Source: Micromonospora chalcea (lineage in GTDB: Bacteria; Actinomycetota; Actinomycetes; Mycobacteriales; Micromonosporaceae). Taken from it: a stretch of DNA of 37,812 bases. Position 1 is the first letter of the stretch; every line of letters starts with the position of its first letter. Below are positions 31,014 to 37,812 of the stretch, piece by piece. Under the pieces are notes generated by a model that saw only the letters and a program-made list of their open reading frames with translations, was not told the origin of the DNA and did no database searches. The DNA is taken from the NCBI RefSeq assembly GCF_002926165.1, contig NZ_MAGP01000149.1, positions 1 to 37,812 of the forward strand, written 5' to 3'. Position numbers and translations under genes: made by a program.

Positions 31014-32936
31014 ATGACTGAGACGCGAATCGAACGACACCACTACGACGTCGTCGTGATCGGGGCCGGCGGCGCCGGCCTGCGCGCGGCGATCGAGGCC
31101 CGGTTGGCCGGCAAGAAGACCGCGATCATCTCGAAGTCGCTGTTCGGCAAGGCGCACACGGTGATGGCCGAGGGCGGCGCCGCCGCCGCGATGGGCAACG
31201 TGAACTCGCGGGACAACTGGCAGGTGCACTTCCGGGACACCATGCGCGGCGGCAAGTTCCTCAACAACTTCCGGATGGCCGAGCTGCACGCCAAGGAAGC
31301 GCCGCAGCGGATCTGGGAGCTGGAGACGTACGGCGCGCTGTTCGACCGCACCAAGGACGGGAAGATCTCGCAGCGCAACTTCGGCGGCCACGAGTACCCG
31401 CGCCTGGCGCACGTCGGCGACCGGACCGGCCTGGAGCTGATCCGTACGCTCCAGCAGAAGATCGTCTCGCTCCAGCAGGAGGACAAGCAGGAGTTCGGCA
31501 GCTACGACGCGCGGATCCGGGTCTTCTCCGAGACCACGATCACCGAGTTGCTGCTCGACGGCGACCGCGTCGCCGGCGCGTTCGGCTACTACCGCGAGTC
31601 CGGCGAGTTCATCCTCTTCGAGGCGCCCGCCGTGGTGCTCGCCACCGGCGGCGTCGGACGGTCCTACAAGGTCACCTCGAACTCCTGGGAGTACACCGGG
31701 GACGGCCACGCGCTGGCGCTGCGCGCCGGGGCGACGCTGATCAACATGGAGTTCCTCCAGTTCCACCCGACCGGCATGGTCTGGCCGCCCTCGGTGAAGG
31801 GCATCCTGGTCACCGAGTCGGTGCGCGGCGACGGCGGGGTGCTGAAGAACTCCGAGGGCAAGCGGTTCATGTTCGACTACGTCCCGGACGTGTTCCGCAA
31901 GCAGTACGCGGAGACCGAGGAGGAGGCGGACCGCTGGTACACCGACCCGGACAACAACCGGCGTCCGCCGGAGCTGCTGCCCCGTGACGAGGTCGCCCGC
32001 GCGATCAACAGCGAGGTCAAGGAGGGCCGGGGTACGCCGGCCGGCGGCGTCTACCTGGACATCGCCTCCCGCAAGTCGGCCGAGGAGATCCGCCGCCGCC
32101 TCCCGTCGATGTACCACCAGTTCAAGGAGCTGGCCGACGTCGACATCACCAAGGAGCCGATGGAGGTCGGCCCGACCTGTCACTACGTGATGGGCGGCGT
32201 CGAGGTCGACCCGGACTCCGGCGCGGCGTACGGCACGGTGCGCGGGCTCTACGCCGCCGGTGAGGTGTCCGGCGGCATGCACGGCTCCAACCGGCTCGGC
32301 GGCAACTCGCTGTCCGACCTGCTGGTCTTCGGCAAGCGCGCGGGCGGGCACGCGGCCACGTACACCGATCAGCTCACCAGCCGCCCGGCGGTGTCGGTGG
32401 CGGCGGTGGAGGCCGCCGTGGAGACGGCGCTGGCGCCGTTGCAGCGCGACACCGGCGAGAGCCCGTACCAGCTCCAGCAGGACCTCCAGGCGGTGATGGG
32501 CGACCTGGTCGGCATCATCCGGCGCGAGGGCGAGCTCGCGGACGCCATGCGCCGGCTGGCCGAGCTGCGGGAGCGGGTGGCGAAGGTGAGCGCGGTCGGC
32601 GACCGGCGCTACAACCCGGGCTGGCACCTGGCGCTGGACCTGCGCAACATGCTCGTGGTCTCGGAGTGCACCGCGATGGCGGCGCTGGAGCGGCAGGAGT
32701 CGCGCGGCGGGCACACCCGGGAGGACTACCCGGCGATGGACCCGAAGTGGCGGCGGGTCAACCTGGTCTGCTCGCTGGACGGGGACACGGTCCGGCTGAC
32801 CCACAAGCCGCTGCCGAAGATGCGGCCGGAGCTGATCGGGCTGTTCGACCGGGCCGAGCTGGCCAAGTACCTGACCGACGAGGAACTCGCCGAGTTCGAC
32901 GCCCTCACCGAGGAGGCGAACACTGATGGGAAGTAA
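31014..32936 (+). CDS. sdhA: Succinate dehydrogenase flavoprotein subunit
   Basis: The 640-residue flavoprotein has the FAD dinucleotide motif (VVVIGAGGAGLRAAIEA, about 13-29), the flavinylation His48 region (GKAHTVMAEGG), and catalytic segments FHPTGMVWPPS, TESVRGDGGVL and PTCHYVMGGVE, followed by SGGMHGSNRLGGNSL. It oxidises succinate to fumarate on the inner face of the membrane. The length is close to mycobacterial Sdh1 SdhA (about 646). The ATG at 31014 has a weak ribosome binding site and lies 10 bases after sdhC, so coupling from sdhC is likely. It overlaps sdhB by 11 bases. Confidence 0.94.
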   Translation: MTETRIERHHYDVVVIGAGGAGLRAAIEARLAGKKTAIISKSLFGKAHTVMAEGGAAAAMGNVNSRDNWQVHFRDTMRGGKFLNNFRMAELHAKEAPQRIWELETYGALFDRTKDGKISQRNFGGHEYPRLAHVGDRTGLELIRTLQQKIVSLQQEDKQEFGSYDARIRVFSETTITELLLDGDRVAGAFGYYRESGEFILFEAPAVVLATGGVGRSYKVTSNSWEYTGDGHALALRAGATLINMEFLQFHPTGMVWPPSVKGILVTESVRGDGGVLKNSEGKRFMFDYVPDVFRKQYAETEEEADRWYTDPDNNRRPPELLPRDEVARAINSEVKEGRGTPAGGVYLDIASRKSAEEIRRRLPSMYHQFKELADVDITKEPMEVGPTCHYVMGGVEVDPDSGAAYGTVRGLYAAGEVSGGMHGSNRLGGNSLSDLLVFGKRAGGHAATYTDQLTSRPAVSVAAVEAAVETALAPLQRDTGESPYQLQQDLQAVMGDLVGIIRREGELADAMRRLAELRERVAKVSAVGDRRYNPGWHLALDLRNMLVVSECTAMAALERQESRGGHTREDYPAMDPKWRRVNLVCSLDGDTVRLTHKPLPKMRPELIGLFDRAELAKYLTDEELAEFDALTEEANTDGK

Positions 32937-34035
32937 GCGCCAGTTCCGCATCTGGCGGGGCGACGAGACCGGCGGCGACCTGAAGGACTACACGGTCGAG
33001 GTGAACGAGGGCGAGGTGGTCCTCGACGTGATCCACCGGCTGCAGGCCACCGAAGCGCCGGACCTGGCGTGCCGGTGGAACTGCAAGGCCGGCAAGTGCG
33101 GCTCCTGCTCCATGGAGATCAACGGCAAGCCGCGGCTGGGCTGCATGACCCGGATGTCGACGTTCGAGGAGTCCGAGACCGTCACGGTCACCCCGCTGCG
33201 CACGTTCCCGGTGATCCGGGACCTGGTCACCGACGTCTCGTTCAACTACGAGAAGGCCCGGGAGACCCCGGCGTTCGCGCCGCCGGCCGACGTGGCGCCC
33301 GGCGACTACCGGATGCAGCAGGTCGACGTGGAGCGCTCGCAGGAGTTCCGCAAGTGCATCGAGTGCTTCCTGTGCCAGAACGTCTGCCACGTGATCCGGG
33401 ACCACGAGGAGAACAAGCCGGCGTTCTCCGGCCCCCGGTTCTTCATCCGGGCGGCCGAGCTGGACATGCACCCGCTGGACGCGCGTACCGACCGCCGGGA
33501 GTACGCGCAGTCCGACATGGGACTCGGCTTCTGCAACATCACCAAGTGCTGCACCGAGGTCTGCCCCGAGCACATCAAGATCACCGACAACGGGATCATC
33601 CCCATGAAGGAACGGGTCGTCGACCGCAGGTACGATCCCCTTGTGTGGCTCGGTAACAAGATCTTCCGGAGGGGTCAGGTGCCTCAGACCAGCGCGACCA
33701 GCGGGCATTCCAGCGGTGCCGTCACGTCCGGAGGGGCGCACGGCGGGGCGCACGCGCACTCCGGCGGAACGCACTCGCACGGCGGGGTGCACTCGCACGC
33801 GGGCGGCTCGCACGACAGCGCCGCCGAGCGTCAGGCCCAGCAGGGCGTCAACTGGCACCGCGAGGTGCCGCACCCGACCGCCCCGGCGGTGGACGCCAAC
33901 GGCAAGCTGCCGCTGACCGAACTGACGTTCAACCGGGCCGCCGCGCCGTCGCCGTCCGGCGACGACGTGACGTTCCCGCTGCCCCCGGAGCACCTCAACT
34001 TCGCCCACCCGCAGCAGGACGAGCCGAAGCACTGA
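32926..34035 (+). CDS. sdhB: Succinate dehydrogenase iron-sulfur subunit with His-rich C-terminal extension
   Basis: The first about 248 residues are a normal SdhB: [2Fe-2S] ligands in CRWNCKAGKCGSC and a following Cys, then CIECFLCQNVC and CNITKCCTEVCPEHI for the [4Fe-4S] and [3Fe-4S] clusters. It carries electrons from SdhA to the membrane subunit. The remaining 120 residues form a low-complexity tail with a His/Gly segment (about 268-300, containing GGAHAHSGGTHSHGG) with about nine His, then a Pro-rich end. The typical family length is near 250. GAGGAGG lies before the ATG, which overlaps the end of sdhA. Confidence 0.92.
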   Translation: MGSKRQFRIWRGDETGGDLKDYTVEVNEGEVVLDVIHRLQATEAPDLACRWNCKAGKCGSCSMEINGKPRLGCMTRMSTFEESETVTVTPLRTFPVIRDLVTDVSFNYEKARETPAFAPPADVAPGDYRMQQVDVERSQEFRKCIECFLCQNVCHVIRDHEENKPAFSGPRFFIRAAELDMHPLDARTDRREYAQSDMGLGFCNITKCCTEVCPEHIKITDNGIIPMKERVVDRRYDPLVWLGNKIFRRGQVPQTSATSGHSSGAVTSGGAHGGAHAHSGGTHSHGGVHSHAGGSHDSAAERQAQQGVNWHREVPHPTAPAVDANGKLPLTELTFNRAAAPSPSGDDVTFPLPPEHLNFAHPQQDEPKH

Positions 34036-34048
34036 ACGACAGCACGAC

Positions 34049-34084
34049 GACGGGGGCCAGCGGCACACGCCGCCGGCCCCCGTC
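34049..34084. terminator. Hairpin terminator after sdhB, between convergent genes
   Basis: Arms 34050-34064 and 34069-34083 pair over 15 positions with one mismatch, extended by a G-C pair outside, around the loop ACAC. It begins 14 bases after the sdhB stop, and GTTT follows downstream. It could also end the convergent Nudix gene transcript. Confidence 0.7.
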
Positions 34085-34115
34085 CCGTTTCGGCCCGCCT
34101 GTCCGGTCCGGAGCC

Positions 34116-34559
34116 TCAGTCGGACGCGGCGAGCAGCGGACGCAACGCGGCCACGATCGGCACGTCGGCCGGAAGCCAGTCGACGCTGTCCAGCTCGGCG
34201 GCGGAGAGCCAGCGCAGCTCCGCGTGCTCCAGGGCCTTCGGCTGGTCGCCGTGCAGCAGGCGGGCGGCGTAGACGCGCAGCACGGACCGGCCGTGCGCCA
34301 TCCGTACGTCACGGCCGACGCGGCGGCCGACAGCCACCCGTACGCCCAGCTCCTCGGCGCACTCGCGGGCCAGCGCGTCGGTCTCGGCCTCACCCGGCTC
34401 GACCTTCCCGCCGGGGAACTCCCACCGGCCCGCCACCTCGGGGGGCGCGGAGCGCTCGCACGCCAGCACCCGGCCGCCCTCGATGATCGCGGCCCCGACG
34501 ACCACCCTCGGCTCCCGCCGGTCGGCGTGTCCGCCCCCGCTAATCCGTTCGGTCCGCAC
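34116..34559 (-). CDS. Nudix hydrolase (MutT-like, 8-oxo-dGTP diphosphatase type)
   Basis: The 147-residue protein contains a complete Nudix box, GGKVEPGEAETDALARECAEELGV, split here as GGKVEPGEAE (about 50-59) and RECAEELGV (about 64-72), preceded by WEFPGG, which is typical of MutT. It probably hydrolyses oxidised or non-standard nucleoside triphosphates. The GTG at 34559 is the longest credible start but has only a weak upstream site. A GTG about 18 codons inside, preceded by GGGAG, would give VVVGAAIIEGG as the N-terminus and is a real alternative. It is convergent with sdhB. Confidence 0.85.
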   Translation of the reverse strand: MRTERISGGGHADRREPRVVVGAAIIEGGRVLACERSAPPEVAGRWEFPGGKVEPGEAETDALARECAEELGVRVAVGRRVGRDVRMAHGRSVLRVYAARLLHGDQPKALEHAELRWLSAAELDSVDWLPADVPIVAALRPLLAASD

Positions 34560-34743
34560 GGGCCACCAGCGTGCCAGATCAATCGGCGGTTTGGGTAGCT
34601 GCGTCGGCCGTCAGGTCAGCAGAACACGGAAGTGTGGGCGTGGACACACCATCTGAGTGGCGAGAGACTAGAGAGCGTCGACTGGGACACGGGATGGCGA
34701 CGATTTGGCCACAAGCCGGCAACGACGCCTGGGAGGTGCGGTG

Positions 34744-35052
34744 ATGCGCGTGCTGTTCAGCGGCCGTGCGAAGCACGACTACCTCAGCGACGCACTCGCC
34801 CTGCTGTCGGGATGGACGCGCGAGGGCGAACAGATCCGCCGCACGATCGTCCTCGACGACACCCAGCACGCCGCGCTCACCGAACGGGTGGCGGTGGTCG
34901 CCGACGCGCTGCGGCTGCGGCCGGAGATCAGCCGCCGGGCCGATCGTACCCAGATCCGGCTGGGCCACGGCGACGGCGAGCCACTCACCGAGGGTGAGGT
35001 GCTGCTCGCGGCGCGCATCGAGGACGCGGTCCGCGCGGTCACCGAGCCCTGA
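34744..35052 (+). CDS. Pterin-4a-carbinolamine dehydratase-like protein lacking the catalytic His pair
   Basis: The 102-residue protein aligns by eye with the pterin-4a-carbinolamine dehydratase (DCoH/PhhB) fold: LSGWTREGEQIRRTIVLDD, ERVAVVADALRLRPEISRRA, TQIRLGHGDGEPLTEGEV and LAARIEDAV. In active enzymes the segment after the helix reads HHPE; here it is LRPE, and the third catalytic His in the THE segment is displaced. So it is probably a non-catalytic or differently acting relative. The ATG at 34744 has GGGAGG about seven bases upstream; a GTG at 34741 is the alternative. It is followed 31 bases later by the PH-domain gene. Confidence 0.65.
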   Translation: MRVLFSGRAKHDYLSDALALLSGWTREGEQIRRTIVLDDTQHAALTERVAVVADALRLRPEISRRADRTQIRLGHGDGEPLTEGEVLLAARIEDAVRAVTEP

Positions 35053-35070
35053 GCGCTGGCGCGCCCCGCC

Positions 35071-35076
35071 TACCCT
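35071..35076 (+). promoter_or_regulatory. Candidate -10 box (TACCCT) for a leaderless PH-domain gene
   Basis: TACCCT is followed by CAGATGC and the ATG at 35084. No ribosome binding site fits in the gap, which supports a leaderless message. Confidence 0.4.
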
Positions 35077-35083
35077 CAGATGC

Positions 35084-35446
35084 ATGTCTGGCCCCACGTA
35101 CGACCGCAAGGAACAGTTCCAGCAGATCCAGAGCGGGCTGCTGCCCGGTGAGCAGATCATCGCCGTCTACGACGCGGTGGGCACCGGCACCGGCTTCATC
35201 GGCCTGACCGACCGGCGGGTGATCATCCAGGACCGCTCCTTCGTCGGCAAGCGGTACGCCATCACCAGCATCCCGTACTCGAAGATCACCAGCGTGAGCG
35301 TGGTGAGCAACAAGTCCTGGGGCGGTTCGTTCTTCTCCACCGGGTCGATCGCCGTGCACGTCGGCACGCACACCTACGAGGTCGAGTTCCGGGGCGCGGA
35401 GAAGAGCCACCACGTGCACAACGTGATCCTGCACCACATCTCCTGA
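35084..35446 (+). CDS. PH-domain-like protein (bacterial PH / YokE-like)
   Basis: The 120-residue protein consists of a short N-terminal helix (YDRKEQFQQIQSGLLPGEQI) and a beta-barrel of the bacterial PH type: IAVYDAVGTGTGFIGLTDRRVIIQD in family style, then PYSKITSVSVVSNK and AVHVGTHTYEVEFRG, ending with a helix (KSHHVHNVILHHI). This family is common and its role is mostly unknown. No signal peptide or membrane helix is visible. The ATG at 35084 lies seven bases after a TACCCT box. It may be transcribed alone, although the preceding gene is close. Confidence 0.75.
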   Translation: MSGPTYDRKEQFQQIQSGLLPGEQIIAVYDAVGTGTGFIGLTDRRVIIQDRSFVGKRYAITSIPYSKITSVSVVSNKSWGGSFFSTGSIAVHVGTHTYEVEFRGAEKSHHVHNVILHHIS

Positions 35447-35456
35447 CCCGCACTGG

Positions 35457-35462
35457 CACAAT
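35457..35462 (+). promoter_or_regulatory. Candidate -10 box (CACAAT) for a leaderless YdcF-like gene
   Basis: CACAAT is followed by CGCCGCC and then the ATG at 35470. It differs from TANNNT only at the first base. The gap has no purine-rich ribosome binding site. Confidence 0.33.
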
Positions 35463-35469
35463 CGCCGCC

Positions 35470-36183
35470 ATGCGAGGGCTGACGGCGCGCTGGCGGGCCT
35501 GGCGGGGCGACCACCGCCGGGCCGTACGCCTGGTCCGCCGGCTCCTGGTGCTCGCCACGGCCGCCGTGGTGCTGCTGGGCGCCGCCACGATCGCCAGCGT
35601 GACCTGGGTCCGCGGCGCCGCCGAGGGTCGCCTGTTCGGCGCCGCGGACGTGCCCGAGACGCCGGTCGCGCTGGTGCTGGGCACCAAGGTGGACCCGGAC
35701 GGCACCCCGGAGCCGTTCCTCGCCGGCCGGCTGGAGATCGCCCGCCAGTTGTACGCCGCCGGCAAGGTCAAGGTGCTCCTGCTCTCCGGCGACCACATGG
35801 ACTGGGACTACGACGAGCCGGACGCGATGCGGCGCTGGCTCGTCGAGCGGGGCGTCCCGGCGGAGAAGACGGTGCTGGACCATGCCGGCTTCGACACGTA
35901 CGACTCGTGCGTGCGCGCGCACCGCGTCTTCGGGGTCCGGCGGGCCACTGTGGTCACCCAGTCGTTCCACCTGCCGCGCGCGGTGGCGCTCTGCCGGGAC
36001 GCCGGCATCGAGACCGTCGGCGTCGGCGACGACACCGTCCGCCGGTACGCCGGCCAGTGGCGGATCAGCTCCACCCGGGAGCACGCCGCCTGCGTCAAGG
36101 CCGCCGTGGACGTGCTCAGCGGGCGCGACCCGGTGCACCTCGGCCGCCGGGAGACCGCTGTGGACGACGCGCTGCGGGCGTAA
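35470..36183 (+). CDS. YdcF/SanA-like protein (DUF218)
   Basis: The 237-residue protein has a basic N-terminus and one membrane helix (about 25-45), then a DUF218 domain: VALVLGTKVDPDGTPEPFLA, RLEIARQLYAAGKVKVLLLSG, RRWLVERGVPAEKTVLDHAG, FDTYDSCVRAHRVFGVRRAT, VVTQSFHLPRAVALCRDAGI. SanA in enteric bacteria affects envelope permeability to vancomycin; the biochemical activity is uncertain. The topology suggests an outside-facing domain. The ATG at 35470 follows a CACAAT box. It is 23 bases after the PH-domain gene. Confidence 0.85.
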   Translation: MRGLTARWRAWRGDHRRAVRLVRRLLVLATAAVVLLGAATIASVTWVRGAAEGRLFGAADVPETPVALVLGTKVDPDGTPEPFLAGRLEIARQLYAAGKVKVLLLSGDHMDWDYDEPDAMRRWLVERGVPAEKTVLDHAGFDTYDSCVRAHRVFGVRRATVVTQSFHLPRAVALCRDAGIETVGVGDDTVRRYAGQWRISSTREHAACVKAAVDVLSGRDPVHLGRRETAVDDALRA

Positions 36184-36251
36184 TCCGGTTGTCGCCCCGG
36201 TCGGCTGCTGGTCTGCTGGACCCCTCGAAGCCGACCGGAGGGAGCACCGCC

Positions 36252-36344
36252 ATGCCACACGCTGCGAAGCCCAACCGACCCGTCGTCACCCTTGCCGAAA
36301 CGAGGCTTCGTGTTTCCGTACCCCATTCCGGCGGAGGTCGCTGA
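36252..36344 (+). CDS. Candidate 30-residue small protein
   Basis: An ATG at 36252 with a strong GGAGGGAG about seven bases upstream opens 30 codons, giving MPHAAKPNRPVVTLAETRLR and ten more residues. It is basic and Pro-containing, with no membrane segment. It lies in the 206-bp gap between the YdcF-like gene and the methyltransferase. The codon use is less biased than in neighbours, so it may be a leader peptide or spurious. It ends 46 bases before the methyltransferase start. Confidence 0.3.
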   Translation: MPHAAKPNRPVVTLAETRLRVSVPHSGGGR

Positions 36345-36389
36345 CCTCGCGCCGCGTCCTGTCCCTTCCGCCCGGCGGGAGGGCGTGTG

Positions 36390-37121
36390 ATGTCCGTCTT
36401 CGACGATCCCGGCTTGTTCGGCCGGCTCTGGGCCGACACCTACGACGGCCCCGGCAATCCCGACCCGGCCCCGGCCGTCGACTTCCTCGCACCGCTGGCC
36501 GAGGGCGGCCCGGTGCTCGAACTGGCGGTCGGCACCGGCCGGGTGGCCCTGCCGCTGGCCGCCCGCGGTCTGACCGTGGAGGGCGTCGAGGCGTCCCCGG
36601 AGATGGTCGCGCACCTGCGCGCCAAGCCGGGCGGCGCGGACCTGCCCGTGACCATCGGCGACATGGCGGACGTCCCGGTCGCCGGGCCGTACCGTCTGGT
36701 CTTCCTGGTGTTCAACACGCTGTTCAACCTGGTCTCCGAGGAACGCCAGGCGGCGTGCTTCCGCAACGTCGCCCGGGTGCTCGCGCCCGGCGGGGCGTTC
36801 GTCATCGAGACGTTCGTGCCCGACCCGGCGGACTTCGACCGGGACGAGCAGGTCCAGGTGCGGGAGGTAACCGAGGACTCGGCCACCATCCGCGTGCACC
36901 GGTACGACCGCGCGGCGCAGACGTTCGTGCGGCAGACCGTCACGTTCGACGCCTCCGGCGTGCACCTGAAGCCGTTCGCCATGCGCTACGCCTGGCCGGA
37001 GCAGGTCGACGAGCTGGCGGAGCGGGCCGGGCTGCGGCTCACCGAGCGGTACGCCGACTGGGACCGGTCGCCGTTCGATGCGGACAGCCGCTCGCACATC
37101 TCCGTCTACCGGCGGCGGTAG
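36390..37121 (+). CDS. SAM-dependent class I methyltransferase, substrate unknown
   Basis: The 243-residue protein contains the SAM-binding motif VLELAVGTGRVALPLA (about 43-58), acidic loop GVEASPEM (about 66-73), the GDMADVPVAGPYRLVFLVFN segment and ARVLAPGGAFVIETFVPD. LFGRLWADTYDG at the start is seen in small-molecule methyltransferases of actinobacteria. The acceptor cannot be told. The ATG at 36390 has GGGAGGG about six bases upstream; a GTG three bases earlier is too close to that site. A hairpin terminator follows. Confidence 0.85.
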   Translation: MSVFDDPGLFGRLWADTYDGPGNPDPAPAVDFLAPLAEGGPVLELAVGTGRVALPLAARGLTVEGVEASPEMVAHLRAKPGGADLPVTIGDMADVPVAGPYRLVFLVFNTLFNLVSEERQAACFRNVARVLAPGGAFVIETFVPDPADFDRDEQVQVREVTEDSATIRVHRYDRAAQTFVRQTVTFDASGVHLKPFAMRYAWPEQVDELAERAGLRLTERYADWDRSPFDADSRSHISVYRRR

Positions 37122-37127
37122 CGCTCA

Positions 37128-37163
37128 CGTCGAGGGGCCGGGCGCCGTCCCGGCCCCTCGACG
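37128..37163. terminator. Hairpin terminator after the methyltransferase gene
   Basis: A perfect 15-bp stem (37128-37142 with 37149-37163) closes the 6-base loop CGCCGT, six bases after the stop codon. There is no U-tract. TACGCT at 37169-37174, just after it, could be the -10 box of the next gene. Confidence 0.7.
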
Positions 37164-37205
37164 CGCGACTACGCTGACGACCGCCGGTCCGGACAGGGGG
37201 AACCG

Positions 37206-37700
37206 ATGACTGTCACCGTCGTCGCGATGGACGACTCGCACGCCGACGCCGTGCTGGAGATCTACCGTCTGGGCATCGCCGAGGGCAACGCCACGTTCGA
37301 GACCGAGCCGCCGGACTGGACGAGGTTCACCGCCACCCGGCTGCCCGGCCACCGCTGGGTGGCGCTCGACGAGGCAGGCGACGTGCTCGGCTGGGTGGCC
37401 TGCTCCGCTGTCTCCGACCGCTGCGTCTACGCCGGTGTGGTCGAGCACTCCGTCTACGTGCACCCGCGGGGGCGCGGGCGCGGGGTCGGCCGGGCGCTGC
37501 TGGAGGCGCTGATCGCCTCGACCGAGGCGGCCGGGATCTGGACCATCCAGTCCGGTGTGTTCCCGGAGAACACGGCGAGTCTCGCGCTGCACGCGACGTG
37601 CGGCTTCCGCGTCGTCGGCACCCGCGAGCGGGTGGGCCGCCACTACGGCACCTGGCGCGACGTGACCCTGATCGAACGCCGCAGCCCCGCAGTCATCTGA
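37206..37700 (+). CDS. GNAT N-acetyltransferase (phosphinothricin/L-amino acid acetyltransferase-like)
   Basis: The 164-residue protein follows the phosphinothricin/methionine-derivative acetyltransferase group: EIYRLGIAEGNATFETEPPD, HRWVALDEAGDVLGWVACSA, YAGVVEHSVYVHPRGRGRGV (acetyl-CoA pyrophosphate loop RGRGVG), IQSGVFPENTASLALHATCG and RERVGRHYGTWRDVTLIERR. It probably N-acetylates an amino acid or an amino-acid-like toxin; the substrate is unproven. The ATG at 37206 has AGGGGG about six bases upstream. It is separated from the methyltransferase by a terminator, so it is probably transcribed on its own. Confidence 0.87.
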   Translation: MTVTVVAMDDSHADAVLEIYRLGIAEGNATFETEPPDWTRFTATRLPGHRWVALDEAGDVLGWVACSAVSDRCVYAGVVEHSVYVHPRGRGRGVGRALLEALIASTEAAGIWTIQSGVFPENTASLALHATCGFRVVGTRERVGRHYGTWRDVTLIERRSPAVI

Positions 37701-37739
37701 CGCTCCCCCGCCCCGGCACGGGCCCGCCCCGGCCCGCCC

Positions 37740-37800
37740 GGTGATCAAGAAGCTTGTGTCCGGTCGGCGCGGTCCGGGAGACGTCAACCCCTTGATCACC
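37740..37800. repeat. 61-bp imperfect inverted repeat with GGTGATCAAG / CTTGATCACC ends
   Basis: GGTGATCAAG (37740-37749) and CTTGATCACC (37791-37800) are perfect 10-bp inverted ends. The interior continues as an imperfect match (AAGCTTGTGTC against the complement of GACGTCAACCCC). It lies 40 bases after the GNAT gene. From memory, TGATCAAG-bounded palindromes are frequent between genes in Micromonospora; this needs a genome search. Confidence 0.6.
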
Positions 37801-37812
37801 CGGTGAGGTCGC

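Noticed and set aside
32926..34035. A separate gene for the His-rich C-terminal part of sdhB
   Set aside because: The frame is continuous with no stop, and no ribosome binding site supports an internal start in the tail. It is kept as a C-terminal extension.
1..37812. CRISPR arrays, tRNA or rRNA genes, insertion sequences, prophage or a biosynthetic gene cluster
   Set aside because: I saw no regularly spaced repeats, no tRNA-like cloverleaf, no transposase or integrase and no synthase genes. The genes are mostly housekeeping types.

Overview
The window is a stretch of very GC-rich actinobacterial chromosome. Codon choice, frequent GTG and TTG starts, a mycothiol gene (mshB), diaminopimelate genes (dapC, dapD, dapE), a 7Fe ferredoxin and a mycobacterial Sdh1-like succinate dehydrogenase all point to Actinobacteria. 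Intergenic repeats that I recall from Micromonospora suggest Micromonosporaceae; this is an inference, not a database result. The gene content is mostly housekeeping. I see no rRNA, tRNA, CRISPR array, insertion sequence, prophage or large biosynthetic cluster.

Layout. Positions 1-2050: the start of an unidentified leftward gene, two adjacent LOG-family phosphoribohydrolase paralogs (leftward), and a 53-residue small protein with a strong ribosome binding site. Positions 2100-4240: divergent dapE and dapD, two steps of the succinylase lysine/DAP pathway. Positions 4290-8330: a large secreted subtilisin-like protease divergent from a maltose-acetyltransferase-type enzyme, with a 17-bp palindrome between them. 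Positions 8418-11003: an unusual polytopic membrane protein that carries a split serine-hydrolase triad. Positions 11046-14793: a tight leftward operon, ferredoxin - dapC - tyrA - SIMPL protein - P-loop kinase, with overlapping or nearly abutting genes. Positions 14872-17874: a GNAT protein, two small membrane proteins and mshB. Positions 17969-20113: an S9 (DPP-IV-like) peptidase. Positions 20198-26174: a five-gene peptide ABC transporter transcribed leftward (dppD-dppF-dppC-dppB-binding protein). Positions 26415-29954: a Uma2-type nuclease-fold protein, then tldD and tldE. Positions 30182-34035: sdhC-sdhA-sdhB. Positions 34116-37700: a Nudix hydrolase, a degenerate pterin-dehydratase-like protein, a PH-domain protein, a YdcF/SanA-like protein, a methyltransferase and a second GNAT enzyme.

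How they fit together. DapD, DapC and DapE catalyse consecutive steps of the same pathway but lie in two transcription units about 9 kb apart. TldD and TldE form a known heteromeric peptidase. The peptide transporter, the secreted subtilase and the S9 peptidase could together supply peptides, but that is only an inference from proximity.

The most interesting signals are small. First, tldD and tldE are joined by an 80-bp repeat-like insert that encodes a 27-residue ORF; this ORF overlaps both neighbours by ATGA, and tldE's start codon is buried in a 13-bp stem. A related 35-bp duplication creates a 12-codon upstream ORF before tldD. Second, at least seven genes have a TANNNT-like -10 box 6-7 bases before the start codon, suggesting leaderless transcripts. 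Third, a 23-bp unit occurs as direct, direct and inverted copies downstream of the S9 peptidase. Fourth, several proteins have altered or added residues at functional sites (DppD, the pterin-dehydratase homologue, the SdhB His-rich tail).
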